Below are positions 1 through 11,162 of a stretch of 64,000 nucleotides of DNA, one piece after another. The notes under the pieces were generated by a model, which worked only from the letters and a program-made list of their open reading frames with translations, did not search any database and had not been told where the DNA came from. The position numbers were made by a program, and so were the translations under genes. The stretch lies in the NCBI GenBank assembly GCA_020091685.1, contig CM034601.1:62001-126000 (forward strand), written 5' to 3'. Within the stretch, counting starts at the first letter, position 1, and the number at the start of each line of letters is the position of its first letter. The stretch is from Lutjanus erythropterus. Its lineage: Eukaryota > Chordata > Actinopteri > Lutjaniformes > Lutjanidae.

Positions 1-137
1 ATCTGTTCCTGAGTCTTCCTTCATCTCACCTGCTTCTAGGTCTGCAGACACATGGTCCTGTTCTCCAGTCAGCGGTCTGGCTGTTCCTGTTCCTACTGGG
101 CCACAGCTGTCCCTGCTTCCAGAGCTGAAACACTCAC

Positions 138-548
138 CAGTTTCTGTCCCAGCAGTCCATTGATCCCTGCTTGCACTAGTCCCCGTACCTGTGCTGCAAC
201 AATCTGCTGATCCTGAGCTGCAGCTCCTGGCTCCACCGGCTCCACCGGCTCCACCGGCTCAGCAGCTGGTCTCCAGCCCACCAGCCCTGTAATCAACCTC
301 CTGTTTAGAGTCACCAGATGTTCTCCAAACTTATCCAACAGCTCAACCTGACCTGCAGCTGGATCTTCTGGTGCTGGCTGCCCTTCCTGTTCTCCAGCCT
401 TCCTGCTCTCCTCCAGAGAGGTTGTGCCTTCACTGCTAGTCTCCAGAAGGTTGGAGCAGTCCAAACAGTTTGCCCTGCCTCTGGACCATCTTCCTGAGTG
501 GCCTGTCTGCTCAGGCTCCAGGATGTTCTCTGGAGCAGTTCCACTCAT
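138..548 (-). other. Unassigned open frame ending in a consensus donor
   Basis: An open frame with a Met at 546-548 runs about 135 codons to a strong donor (gtgagt) at 132-137. It is Glu/Ala/Gln-rich with a short EPV tandem and a helix-like stretch (AAQVRGLVQAGI). Position and strand would suit a later apbb3 exon, but no good acceptor joins it to the exon at 1142 and it resembles nothing I know in Fe65 proteins. It could equally be LTR-element spacer or chance. Confidence 0.25.
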
Positions 549-864
549 CTGCCTGGCCTCTGTGTTTCTTTCTCTGTGTTTTAAGTTTTAATGTCACGGC
601 TGTGTGTGTTGTTTTTTTACAATTTAAAACTGGTCACCATTCATTTCTTTTTTGTGTGAACTATCATTTTAAGCAACATTACAGGAGAGATTCTGCTGTA
701 ATGTCATTATGATCACAACAGTGATGCTGTCAGAACATTGTAAGGTCCAAAAGTCAAAATGTAACAAAAAATTATAGAGGTCTAATTCTAGATTTTATAT
801 TCTGTAGTTGTTGGTATTTAAGCTTTCAAAAGCAACACAATCCCTGAGGTCACAAATCTGTTTG

Positions 865-865
<1 letters not shown>

Positions 866-925
<60 letters not shown>
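866..925. repeat. (ATT)n microsatellite
   Basis: About 20 perfect ATT units; any tyrosine-rich frame across it is an artefact. Confidence 0.95.
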
Positions 926-1030
926 GTAGATGCTGTTGTTGTTATGGTTACCTTGGAGTTGGGGTCATGGTTGGTGAGATAATCTTCATGCCATGAAGAC
1001 CTGCAAAAAAATCATATAACCTGTAAAGAC

Positions 1031-1136
<106 letters not shown>

Positions 1137-1141
1137 GTTAC

Positions 1142-1200
1142 CTGGCCTCAGGGTGTCCATCTGTCTCTCTGTTGGAGCTCTGCTGTCCAGCCTCCTCCTG
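1142..1200 (-). CDS. apbb3: apbb3 coding exon 3 (acidic, low-complexity)
   Basis: 59 nt between a clear acceptor (tatctcag) and donor (gtaaca), open in the frame that exon 2 hands over; it codes about 19 Gln/Glu/Ser-rich residues ending in DGHPEA. A long CA repeat on the gene's strand follows nine bases into the intron. The sequence after the WW domain is poorly conserved in Fe65 proteins, so support comes from the splice sites and phase. Confidence 0.65.
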
Positions 1201-4200
1201 CTGAGATACAACACCATAGAAGAAGACAGACCTGAGCTAATACAGGCTAACTCAACTACACTGGACTAACTGTGTTAATCTGGACTAAGTGAGTTAAATA
1301 AAGTCTAACCTGTGTGTCAAGCAGTTGTGGCGTCCCACTGAGTCGGGGGTGTTGCCACTGGGTGGCGCCGGTCGGAACGTGCCAGTAGTAGGTTCCCGTT
1401 GAGTCTTTGATCGTTCTCCAGCCAGAGGGAAGGTCTGGATCCAGCAGCAGGTTCTGGTCTGTCCAGATGTTGTCTGCACACACACACACACAAAATATGA
1501 AGATAGAGCTCAGACCTATCCAGCGCCCCCTGCAGGCTGCAGTGTTCATTGCAGACTAACTGTCTGATGAACTGAAGACACAGGTGGACATGTAGTGTCC
1601 TGTTAGCAGCAGACTAAACTCAAGTTGCTAAACAATGACCAGTGGACAGAGGAGGACGTCTTGGTCCTGATATCAAAAACAATGACTAAAAACAAAAACT
1701 AACACACTTTCTGGCCTCTTCAGTAACTCCTTGTTGAATTAAATGTTGAAAAATCCTAAGAAGCAGAGGTCAGGGGAGTAAACAGAACAAGCTTAATTTT
1801 AGGACTGAAACCATCGATTATTTCCATTGTTGATTAATCTGTTGATTTTTTTTTTTCAATTAATCTGTTAATTAACCCTGTCACAATCATGTTGTCATGT
1901 GGAGCATCTTTCCTGTAATGATTATTTTCATTGTCAATTAATATGTCGACTGTTTTCTCCATTAATCAATTAGTTGTTTGATCCAGAAAATGGTGAAAAA
2001 TGTTGATCAAAGTCCAAGATGGTGTAAAGGACCAGAAAAAATCCAGGCAATGTTCACATTTAAGAAGCTAGAATTAGATAATTTTGACTTATTTTGTCTT
2101 TAAAAATGACTCAAAGTGATTAATCAATTATCAAAATAGTTGGGGAAAATTTACTAATCAAATAATAATCAGTTACTCGATTAATCATTGCAGCTGTAGT
2201 TAATTTATCACCTCAGACACTTCCACCCTTTGGAGTACACAACATGTCATCAGTCATGAACTACACGATCAATAATTATTGATATCGACCAATATGAAAC
2301 ATCACAATAAGGTCAGGTTTTTCAGCTGTATCACCTGGACCGACCAGGTACGACTGTTTGAAGAGAGCTTTAAAGTCAAAAGTCTCCCAGAGAAATGCAG
2401 AGAGATGAAGGACAGACAGGTGCTGTGATTACAGCTACTGTCCAATCAGGTGACAGTCTGAAGTGGCGAGAGACAAGCTGATAGGTCAGGAGATGTCAAT
2501 CATTCAGCCAAATTTAGAACAACTGAGTTTCACTTCTGATAATAATAATAAAAAATAACATGTCAGCAGTGACATTCTGTCAGAAAATCAGTCGTCCTCT
2601 ACGTCCCTGTATCAGTTTCCATGTGGTGTCTCTGTCTCTGTGTGTCTGTGTCTCTGTCTCTGTGTGTCTGTGTCTCTGTCTCCGTGTGTCTGTGTCTCTG
2701 TCTCTGTGTGTCTCTGTCTCTGTGTGTCTGTGTCTCCGTGTGTCTGTGTCTCTGTCTCATTGTGTCTCTGTCTCATTGTGTCTCTGTCTCCGTGTGTCTC
2801 TGTCTCTGTGTGTCTCTGTCTCATTGTGTCTCACTGTGATAATGAAGAAAACTGTGAAACAGGATATATATACATATATATATGTATGTATATATATATA
2901 TATATATTAAAGCTAAGATCAGCTTAGCTGAAGATCAGTCTTCACTGCCAGCGCCCGTCTCCAGAGGGGCTCTGCCTTCGCCTTCGCCGCCGTCACCGGC
3001 CTCCAGAGGGGCTGTGCCTTTGCCAGCAGCCTCCAGGTGGCCCTCCTGATCAGCTCCGCTTCCTTGGGTTGTCCACCTGAGGTGTCCTGCTCTGCTTCTG
3101 CCCTGCCCTCAGGCCGTCGTACCTGGCCTCTGTCCAGTCCCTGGGGCCTATGAACTTATTGACTGACTGATCTTTGTTGCCAGGCTGTGTGTCTGAGATT
3201 GTGACTTTTTGTTTTGACCTCCTCCGGACCTCCTCCACCCGCCCAGCTCCTTTTGGGCTCTTGGGACTTTTTGATTTGACTTTGTTGTTGTAGGGACGTC
3301 TGGGATCCGTCCCATGAAGGGGGAGTTCTGTTATGGTTTGGAAATTTTGTTGGTCACTTCCTGTTTTATTTTGTAATCTTGGTTCTCCCTCGTGTGTCTT
3401 GTTTTCACTTCCTGTCTTTGTTTTCCCGCCCTTTGTGATCGTCATGTGTTTCACCTGTTTGTCCACCTGTGTCTCATTACTTCAGTCTATTTAGTCTTTG
3501 TGTTTCTCTGTGTCTTTGTGAGTTTGTTGTCTCCATGTCAGTAAGTTTGTCTTCCCTGTGTTTCCCTTCTGTGTGTCAACCGTGTTGTCTTTTCCCTGGA
3601 CCGTTTTTTGAGTTACCCTTTGTGGATTCTGTTTTGTTGGTCTTGGATTTTGCATCAGTGTACGCTTTTGTTTCGTTGTTTTACTTTATTAAACATTTTT
3701 GAGCTGGAAGCCTCCTGTTGTCTGCATTTGGGTCCTCCACCTAGTTGAATCATTACACCCACTCAATGGACAGGATTGGTTCCCTAGCTTTATGACATCA
3801 TATACCCAACCTGACTGAGACTGTTCTTGTTCTCTGCAGTTTAAACACAATAAAATGCTCAGACGTGGTGTTTACTGCTGATTTCTCTCCTGATACGTCT
3901 GTTACACATAAAAAACAGATTATTGAAAGGACAAACTCTACAGCTGTGTGTCTGACAGTGGACTGTAGATCTGTAATCAGGTGTTACACCACAGAGGACA
4001 TCCAGCTGGTACAAAATGTCCAAGAGACAGTGGATGGACTGATCAGAGGTCAGACTGCTGCACAGGAAGACAAACTGAATAATTAATGAACCTTCAGAGA
4101 CACAAAACCCTGAATCAGCTGATCGAGAGACAACGCCAGGAGGGGGGGCAGATTACATGTAACAAATTTTATCAACCAAACAACTAATCCCAGAAGGAAA

Positions 4201-5129
4201 GACATGAAACGTGGAATGCAGCCTATGACAAATATGATCAAAGTCCAAGATGACGTCCTCAAATGTCTTGTTTTGTCCACAACTCAAAGATCATCAGTTT
4301 ACTGTCAGAGAAGAAAGAAACCAGAAAATATTCACATTTAAGAAACTGAAATCAGAAAACTTAGATTTTTTTAATTAAAACAATTACTCAAACTATTAAT
4401 ACATTTTCAAAATAGATGCAGATTAATTTAATAGTTGATTACTAATAGATTAATCGTTTCAGCTCCAAGTGCTTTGTGTTCATTGTTAGGTTCATTAGTT
4501 TGTCTGTGAAGCTTCTCAATCATCTCAGTCAGTTCTAGAAGATGTTTCTTCTCTCGTCCAAGAAACTTCTTCAGTCTGCAGAAGAAAGAAACTCTAACAA
4601 GTCCAGTTACCTACGACAACCTTCTGTGCAAAAGTTTATCCAGCTGTTCAATTTATTGATTGATTGACTGATTGACTTTGTCAAAAAACAAAACAGTTTT
4701 TTTTTCTAAAGGTCATGATTAGTGTCAGTGGAGGTCATGTCAGCTGTGTGTTCACTATGAATGGTAGGGTGTCATTATCTTTATTTTAAAACTGTAATCC
4801 TGCTCATACTCCAACTGTAACGAACTGGAATCTGATTATGTATTTTTTAATCTGTAACTGTAATGGAATACAGTTACCTTTCCTTTATATCCAGATTACA
4901 TAATCATGTTACCTGTAATCTATTACTCCACAGGCCTACAGCTCATCCTGTCAGTGATCATGTTTCAACAAACAGCTGATGATGCTGTTTCCAATAAGAA
5001 CTCTGTGTGAGCACCATTTATAAACTCCGTATGAACACTGCAGTCTGTGTGTCCTCTCATTATGACCTCATACACACACAGTTTGTCCTTCTGTTGTCTC
5101 ACAGTCCCTCATGACACAGCACCACCATA

Positions 5130-5181
<52 letters not shown>

Positions 5182-8100
5182 TTAGTGATGTCCTCTTTGA
5201 CCTTTTTTCAGTGTGAGGTCATGTGACCTATGTCAGGCGTCCAGCCACCTATCAGAGGGTCAGAAAGCTGTAACCCCGCACCTCCATTTCTCTTTCATCA
5301 CACAGTTAGTCCACAGTTTGATTTGCTTATGTTTATATTCTTTATTAGGTCGTGATGATGGACAGAACCTGATCGACTTCTGTCACTTTAATGTTCTGAT
5401 TATTATCGTTTCACATATTTTTCTGGATTCAGGACATGCAGCATAAAACTGGAACAATCCCAGAAGAATCAGAACATCTGCTCATCATAAATGTTCTAAA
5501 ACTCACAGTTTAATGATTTTATCACATTAGTCCTGTAAAATCTTAAATGTGTTCTTAAAGGCTGCAAATATAACACCATGCTAACACACTGAGGCTAAAG
5601 CTAACAGGACCCAGGTCATGATATCAGTTTCAGAGCCTTCTGAACCTGCGTCTGTTGTCTGCTAACAGCTAACAGTTAGTCTTGAGTCCTGCAAAAATGT
5701 GTAACTGGTGAAAAAAAAAAAAAAATTCTCAGGTGTGTGCATGAATAAAAATGAACTTATTGCAGGTGGGCAGTGACTGAGAACAATATAATACTTCCAA
5801 TACAATAATGTGTTCCTTTTTTCCCTCTGGAGAAATCAAAGGTGAAAATGATTGTGCTTTTTTTTAACATTTCTATTCACTAATACAGGAATATCAAGCC
5901 TAATCAACCAACTTCATTATAAAAGTCTACAACACAACCTTTAAACCCACATCCTGCCAAATAATGAGGCAGCGCTGAAGGCGAGCTCATGGCTAAAACT
6001 GATGACATAGAGGTAAAAATATTCAGTGGAACCAAACTGTGGACGATAAGTCTTCAAAGATCAAGATGATAATAACGCCATCAGTGACTTTGCTGCCTGT
6101 AAACAGCTCCACAAAATATCAGCTTTTTACAGGCTGTGTTCGTCGTCTCTATGGCAACACACCAACAGCTGCAGGAGTACCAGATTGGCGCCAGTTGAGA
6201 GCACAAGTGAATGTGTTTAATAATGTGAGTGGGTCGGGTCGCAGGGATATTCATGGTTCTAAGCGGGTGCAGATTTGACTTTGAGATCCTTGCGGGTAAC
6301 AGGTGGGTTCTGTTTCTCAGCTTTGCAGGTGCAGGTGGGGGTGGGGTTTGTAAAACTGGACCTGTGCAGAACTCTGAGGTAGTTACATTAGCAATAAGTC
6401 CGCTAATGCCATTTGTCCATCAGTGAACTGTGTAATTAGAGGATGTCAGAAAATATTTTCTCTATAAAATCTGATCCAGTTTCAACCAAATCAGCGAATA
6501 AAGTTATAAAGTTGTCTTTATAACTGAACAGACGTGTTGTCCTTCACACTCCGCTGTGTCATCAGAGAAAAAGTGTGTCATTGGATACAAGTTCAGTACC
6601 TTGAAAAGGACGGAGTGATCTACCCAGAGGTCTGACTGGACTCTACTCAAATGACAGCTTTTGCTTTTTTCTTCTTTTATTTTGAAGGTGATTCTTCCTG
6701 TAGTTCTATCAGTTTCACTTGTCATTAGCATGTCATGTTAGCCATTAGCGATCAGGGGTTAGTCAAAGACCATCAGTCATTAGTTAGGTTCAAAATTCTT
6801 TCAATCAATGAAAGAAACAGACAAAGAAAACAATATTTTGAATACTGTACATGCTGTATATATTATTATTAGATAAATGTCGCCAGGTTACAGAAAAATA
6901 AACATCTTTATAAATATTGTGAAACCTTTAAAAGTGTCTTATTTACCTTAAATTATACATCAGATCATACATACATCAGATGATGTATGAATTTTACTTG
7001 ATTTTAACATTTAACTTACTTTAATGCTTATTGTATTTTAACATTAAATATTTGCTGTAACATTTTAGATCATACTTATTTATCATATGTATTGAAATTA
7101 ATATGTAATTAAATTGTAAAATGTTTTTAAATTATGCACACTGTCAGCATTTTCCTTTGACTTCACACTCTGATGTCACCCTGCTGTGTCCAGGGTTGTT
7201 TAAATGTTTTCATTTCACTGCTTCCTGGTTGATCGGCAACTAAAAACAATCAGAGAAAATCTGGCAAGACATTGGAACATATTTCAAGATAAAACTACAG
7301 ATTTTATACTGTGAGACAACAACTAATGTTAGCATTAACCACCTTCTAGCTAACGTTACCGTTTGATAGAAAAGATGTAAATGAATTCTGAAATATCATC
7401 ACACATCATGGGCTCATTTATTTAAGTCTGGAAATAAAGTGTTAGCCTTATTAACTGATTACTTCCAGTGTGTTTTACCTCCAAACTTAAATAAATATGG
7501 CAAAGATGTGTGATGATACTTCAGAATTAATGTATGTCTTTCCTGTCTGATCATGTAACACTATAAAATGGTAACATTAGCTAGGAAGTGGCTGAATGCT
7601 AACGTTAGCTGTTGTCTCACAGTAGCTAATATGTTATAAAATCTGTGGTTTTATGTCGAAACGTCCTGATGTTCCTCCACATTTTCATCTTTGTGTTTTC
7701 AGCTGCTGATAAATCAGGAAGCAGTAAAACGATAACGATTCGTCAGATTCTCTTTGTTTACACGACAACAGGATGACATCTGAGTTTCACACCCTGAGGG
7801 TGATGTCACAGGAAAATGGTCGCTGTAAGAATGTGGTGAATAATTTTGCTGCCTAAACATAATCAACTTGCAACTGAAAATAATAAGTCAACTAATCCTA
7901 AAAATACTCTAATGCAGCCTCCATCTTTCAATATTTAGGCTAGACTCACGGCCGAAGCTCAGTCACAAGTGGAACTCGTGCTCACGCACTGAGTACGAGC
8001 CAATCACAGCACAGCAGGGCAGAACAGAGCGAAACAGACAATGTTTGAGGTACTAGCTAGCTTAAGTTACTATATTGATCGTTTCATGTTTCTAATCAGT

Positions 8101-8313
8101 TCACAGACTGCAGCGTATTTGGAGGCAAACACAAATACACAAGAACAGTGTTACCAAGCAGTGGCTGCTATGGCAACCACTGTCGGACAGCACCTGAAGC
8201 TAGTTAGCTGGACATGCTAACATGAGCTTACATCAAAGAAGATCAATACATCGTTTCATTCATTCATTCAGACCAACCAATCAGAGATCAGAGCAGGTTC
8301 ACATCCTGATTTT

Positions 8314-8355
<42 letters not shown>

Positions 8356-8409
8356 CTCACCGTCATAGTTGACTATCAGGATGGCCAACATGTAATCCTT
8401 GCCCATCAT
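1142..8409 (-). CDS. apbb3: apbb3 (Fe65L2) 5' part, three coding exons, gene runs off the left edge
   Basis: Fe65-family adaptor protein; family members bind the cytoplasmic tail of amyloid precursor protein through PTB domains and other partners through a WW domain. Three exons join in frame on the minus strand: 8361-8409 (49 nt), 1310-1473 (164 nt) and 1142-1200 (59 nt). The first gives [16 protein letters not shown], very close to the remembered human APBB3 start [14 protein letters not shown]; the junction restores an Asp followed by NIWTDQ (human DDLWGDQ). The second holds a WW domain with GWRTIKD, TYYWHV and TQWQHP. The two PTB domains are not seen and should lie beyond position 1. The gene is divergent from sra1. 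The PTB exons would settle apbb3 against apbb1/apbb2, but the N-terminus favours apbb3. Confidence 0.88.
1310..1473 (-). CDS. apbb3: apbb3 coding exon 2, WW domain
   Basis: Complete WW domain: Leu-Pro lead-in (DLPSGW), two signature Trp, the YYW strand and the closing TQWQHP. The acceptor is an AG directly behind a short GT repeat that stands in for a polypyrimidine tract. The exon ends in phase 0 at CAG before gttaga. It is followed in frame by the exon at 1142-1200. Confidence 0.9.
1800..2205 (+). repeat. AT-rich interspersed repeat (family A), copy 1
   Basis: Carries the family landmarks in order: alternating ATTAATC / TGTTGAT stretches, a GATCAAAGTCCAAGATG block, a CACATTTAAGAAGCT block, ATGACTCAAA and a closing GATTAATCATTGCAGCT. 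It lies in apbb3 intron 1. The same order recurs at least nine more times in this window. Confidence 0.75.
2620..2835. repeat. TGTGTCTCTGTCTC-type minisatellite
   Basis: About 215 bp of imperfect repeats of TGTGTCTC / TGTCTC units, open in several frames by composition only. Confidence 0.9.
2864..2908. repeat. (TA)n-rich tract
   Basis: Alternating TA/TG/CA dinucleotides, about 45 bp, AT-rich and probably unstable. Confidence 0.85.
2940..3757 (+). mobile_element. LTR retrotransposon fossil: internal 3' end plus one LTR (Ty3/gypsy-like)
   Basis: A likely LTR runs 3329-3757 (about 429 bp), beginning TGTTATGG and ending TTACA, with a purine tract just before it, as at the 3' end of such elements. 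The 390 bp upstream resembles the spacer between pol and the 3' LTR of teleost gypsy-like elements. No capsid, polymerase or envelope frame is present. It is a broken remnant in apbb3 intron 1; age cannot be judged without the partner LTR. Confidence 0.55.
4190..4470 (+). repeat. Family A interspersed repeat, copy 2
   Basis: Contains the shared blocks GATCAAAGTCCAAGATGACG, TCAGTTTACTGTCAGAGA, ATATTCACATTTAAGAA and the closing AGATTAATCGTTTCAGCT. Confidence 0.75.
4765..4940 (+). repeat. TTACAGTTAC interspersed repeat (family B), copy 1
   Basis: Block with AAAACTGTAATCCTGCT, repeated CTGTAACTGTAAT, CAGATTACA and TGTAATCTATTACTCC. Copies recur at 21825-21975 and, reversed, at 37555-37700. Confidence 0.7.
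5132..5180. repeat. (GT)n microsatellite
   Basis: Perfect GT repeat of about 49 bp deep in apbb3 intron 1. Confidence 0.95.
7140..7845. mobile_element. Fold-back (long inverted repeat) element, MITE-like
   Basis: The left arm (about 7140-7465) is matched in reverse complement by the right arm (about 7480-7845). Paired blocks include ACAGATTTTATA, GTGAGACAACA, TTAGCATT, AGCTAACGTTACC, CATCACACATC and TTTATTTAAGT. The arms carry many small differences and nearly meet in the middle. No coding capacity. It sits in apbb3 intron 1. Confidence 0.7.
8317..8353. repeat. (GT)n microsatellite beside apbb3 exon 1 donor
   Basis: On the apbb3 strand this is a CA repeat that starts within the first ten bases of intron 1. 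Confidence 0.95.
8361..8409 (-). CDS. apbb3: apbb3 coding exon 1
   Basis: Codes the first 16 residues plus one base. Two adjacent ATGs open it (8407-8409 and 8404-8406); the first fits the human N-terminus, with the second Met in the place of human Leu2. The donor reads gtgaga, and a CA repeat (on the gene's strand) starts seven bases into the intron. A 5' UTR exon may join just upstream, but I cannot place its acceptor. Confidence 0.85.
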
Positions 8410-8455
8410 GACTCCGCCCTCCAATGTGTGTAGTCCAATCAGCTGATCGCCCTCC

Positions 8456-8456
<1 letters not shown>

Positions 8457-8488
<32 letters not shown>
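8457..8488. repeat. (CA)n microsatellite
   Basis: Perfect CA repeat about 50 bp upstream of the apbb3 start codon; on the gene's strand it is GT. Confidence 0.95.
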
Positions 8489-8489
<1 letters not shown>

Positions 8490-8519
8490 CCCAGATGACA
8501 GATGTTAAAGCCTCCTGCC

Positions 8520-8830
8520 TGTCTCTTTCTCTCTCTCTGTCTGTCTGTCTGTGTCGGTGTCTTTCGTCCCTCCGTCCGTCCCTGTCTCAGACGACACCAT
8601 CAGTCTTCTTCTTCTTCTAATTCTTCTTCTTTTTCTTCCTCTGCTGTATTCTATTTCCGTCCCGGCGTCCTCTCTTTCTCTCTCTCTCTCTCCCCCTCTC
8701 TCTCTGTCTCTCTCATTCGTCCCTCCTCTCTCTCTCCCTCCTCCTCTCTCTCTCCTCTGTCTGATGATGAAGGATGCTGTTGTCCTCTTCCTCTCTCTCC
8801 TCTCATTTGTCTCCTCCCCCTGATGATGTC
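8520..8830 (+). repeat. CT-rich pyrimidine tract
   Basis: Roughly 300 bp dominated by C and T on the plus strand (TCTCTC, TTCTTC and CCTCC runs). Serine/leucine frames across it are composition artefacts. Confidence 0.85.
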
Positions 8831-9157
8831 ATCACCCCTCCCTCTCTGACTCTCAGCCTCGCTCGACCTTCACTGTAAAAATATCACATCCAGAACAGCC
8901 ACACAAAATATTTCCCCTATGACATCATCCCTGATGACTGAGTGATGTCAAAGAGTAGAGGGATACACTGTGACATCACAATCAACCATAGAGAGGGTCA
9001 CCGTTCTCTTTAAAGGTGCAGTACGTATTCATCACTGTCTCACAGGTGGAAAAAGTCCATAACTTATAGTCAAAGTATAAAAGTAAACAGTCGTCCTCTG
9101 AAGGACATTTGACTGTTTCTGCACAGAGACAGCTGAACATTTTCTCCATCAGAGAGT

Positions 9158-9242
9158 CTGTCTGTCTGTCTGTCTCCCTGTCTGTCTGTCTCCCTGTCTG
9201 TCCCTCTGTCTGTCTGTCTGTCTGTCTCCGTCTGTCTGTCCC
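9158..9242. repeat. (TGTC)n microsatellite
   Basis: Imperfect TGTC tetranucleotide repeat, about 85 bp. Confidence 0.92.
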
Positions 9243-11137
9243 ACATTCTGACAGGTTTTATCTTGTGTCTTGTTACATCATATTTGTCTTATGTGCGTTT
9301 TCACCTTGTTAAGTATTTTTCATCTACATACATGTTTTCAGTCTTCTTATTGTCCATCTCGTTCCATCTGTCCTGTGTGGCTCCACCAGTCAATCGTCTT
9401 TTCTGTGTCTTATTGTTCCGTCCATCTAGGTTGAAATCAGTCTTGATGTTGGAAGGCGGCGCACAATGACGCAAAATGACAATAATCAATAACTCACCTC
9501 AAAATCATTCAAACTAAAGTAACAAGCCTGTTTAGAAAATGTGAGGAGGAGAAAGTTCAGATGTTTGCGTTCAGATGGCAGAAAAATAAATATTCAAGTA
9601 AAGTACAGATACCTGAAAACAGTAACAAAGTATTTATACTTAGTTACTTCCCACCGCTGCACTTTATATCAGCAGTGTGTGAACAGAGTGTAACAGGACA
9701 GAGACAGTTGTCTTTAACAGCCTGTTGACTGATGTCTATGTGAGGGACTCAGCAGGTTGCTAACGTCTCCAACTCCGGCTAACGTCAGTGTGACACTGAT
9801 GTCGCTCCTCAGCGTCTCGTCACTTTTCAGCTCACCTACAGCTACAGACTTCAACACCAGCTAACAGAAGCTTAGAAATGGAATTCAATATTAACAAACG
9901 ACCAACATCCTCAACAACCCAACGTCCAAAGTCAAAGCTAACATTCCACTTGAGTGGAGAGCAACAGATAATTGATCCAGACTCCCTCGGCTGTTCTGGC
10001 TAAACCTAGCTTGCTAGCAAAATAGTACCTGAGAAGATATATTAGCTGGTTAGCTTGTCCTCATCAGCTAATGTGGCAAGCAACAGGATGTTGACTGCAG
10101 TTCACTTAACAGCCACCAGGTGTCGTTTTTCTGAATGTTCCACATAAACCTTTAAAAGATGTTACATGTGATCCTCTGCAGGCTCTCCTGATTGGCTGCT
10201 CACACACTGTCTCAAATAAAGACTTAACTCCAAGAATTTATTCTTTAATAATGTTTTACCTGCTGAGACACTGAGGCCATCATACTGCACGGTGACGTCA
10301 TACAAGGTATGACACTGTGGCCACGTGTCCCGGAAAAGTTTTGACGGCAGGGAGCTCGTGAAGTTCAGGAACATTACAGGAAGTTGGAACGTTCCCCTAC
10401 AAACTAAAAGCATGAGGTTTATTCCAGCTCCAGAGAATAATGACTATCAACAGAATATAACACAAAATACTTGCATCCAAGTTGTTGTTGTTGCTGCTGT
10501 TAAATAAAACCTCCATACTGACAAACACATAACATTTTTTGTTGCTTTAAGTTATTTTAAACAATTTCTGATCCTGATTCTGAAAAAAGTGTACATGTAA
10601 AATATATACTAAATAACTTAAATAAATTTATGAATACATGGAAAATTACAACGTCAGCTGCATTTAATTTTACAATATTTCAAATTATAAACGTAATCCT
10701 TATTACAAACTTTAAAAAGTGTTTTCACTTGTTTAGGTTTTATTATACCAGTAGAAAATATCAAATGCTATTTTTCACAAATATTACGCGGCAAGTATCA
10801 TGTCCGCAGAGGACGAAGAGTGTTTAGAAATAAGAGGAAACAATGAGAAAAAATACAACGAAATAGCAAATACAACATATTCCATATGAAAATTATAGTG
10901 AAAACAAGAACAGGTCTTATTTTGAAATTCTGAGCGGAAGTTGTGTACTTGACATAGAATGTTCACAAGAGGAGTTGTTTGTTTGTTTTTACACTGAAAG
11001 GGTGTCCGTGTAATCAAATATTAGTGTAAACCAAAGTTTAAAACATTTAATTTTGTTCTAACTGTGCGCGTTAGCTTAGCCGTTAGCTTAGCTTCATAAA
11101 GAGGAAGCTGTTGTTATTTGAGGCGGTGGAGTCCAAC

Positions 11138-11162
11138 ATGGAGGACATGTACGTTAAACCAG
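11138..11162 (+). CDS. sra1: sra1 exon 1 (start)
   Basis: Codes MEDMYVKP plus one base of Gly; donor gtaggc. The human counterpart begins MAELYVKPG, so this is a conserved start. Confidence 0.95.

Larger units (their letters stand above)
8410..11137. other. Divergent apbb3 / sra1 intergenic region
   Basis: About 2.7 kb between two divergent start codons. It holds the CA repeat above, a strongly pyrimidine-rich tract (8520-8830), a TGTC microsatellite (9158-9242) and otherwise unremarkable AT-rich sequence. Both promoters should lie here, but I see no TATA box or CpG-dense island that fixes a start site. A short repeated TTAGCTTAGC motif stands about 70 bp before sra1. Confidence 0.6.
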
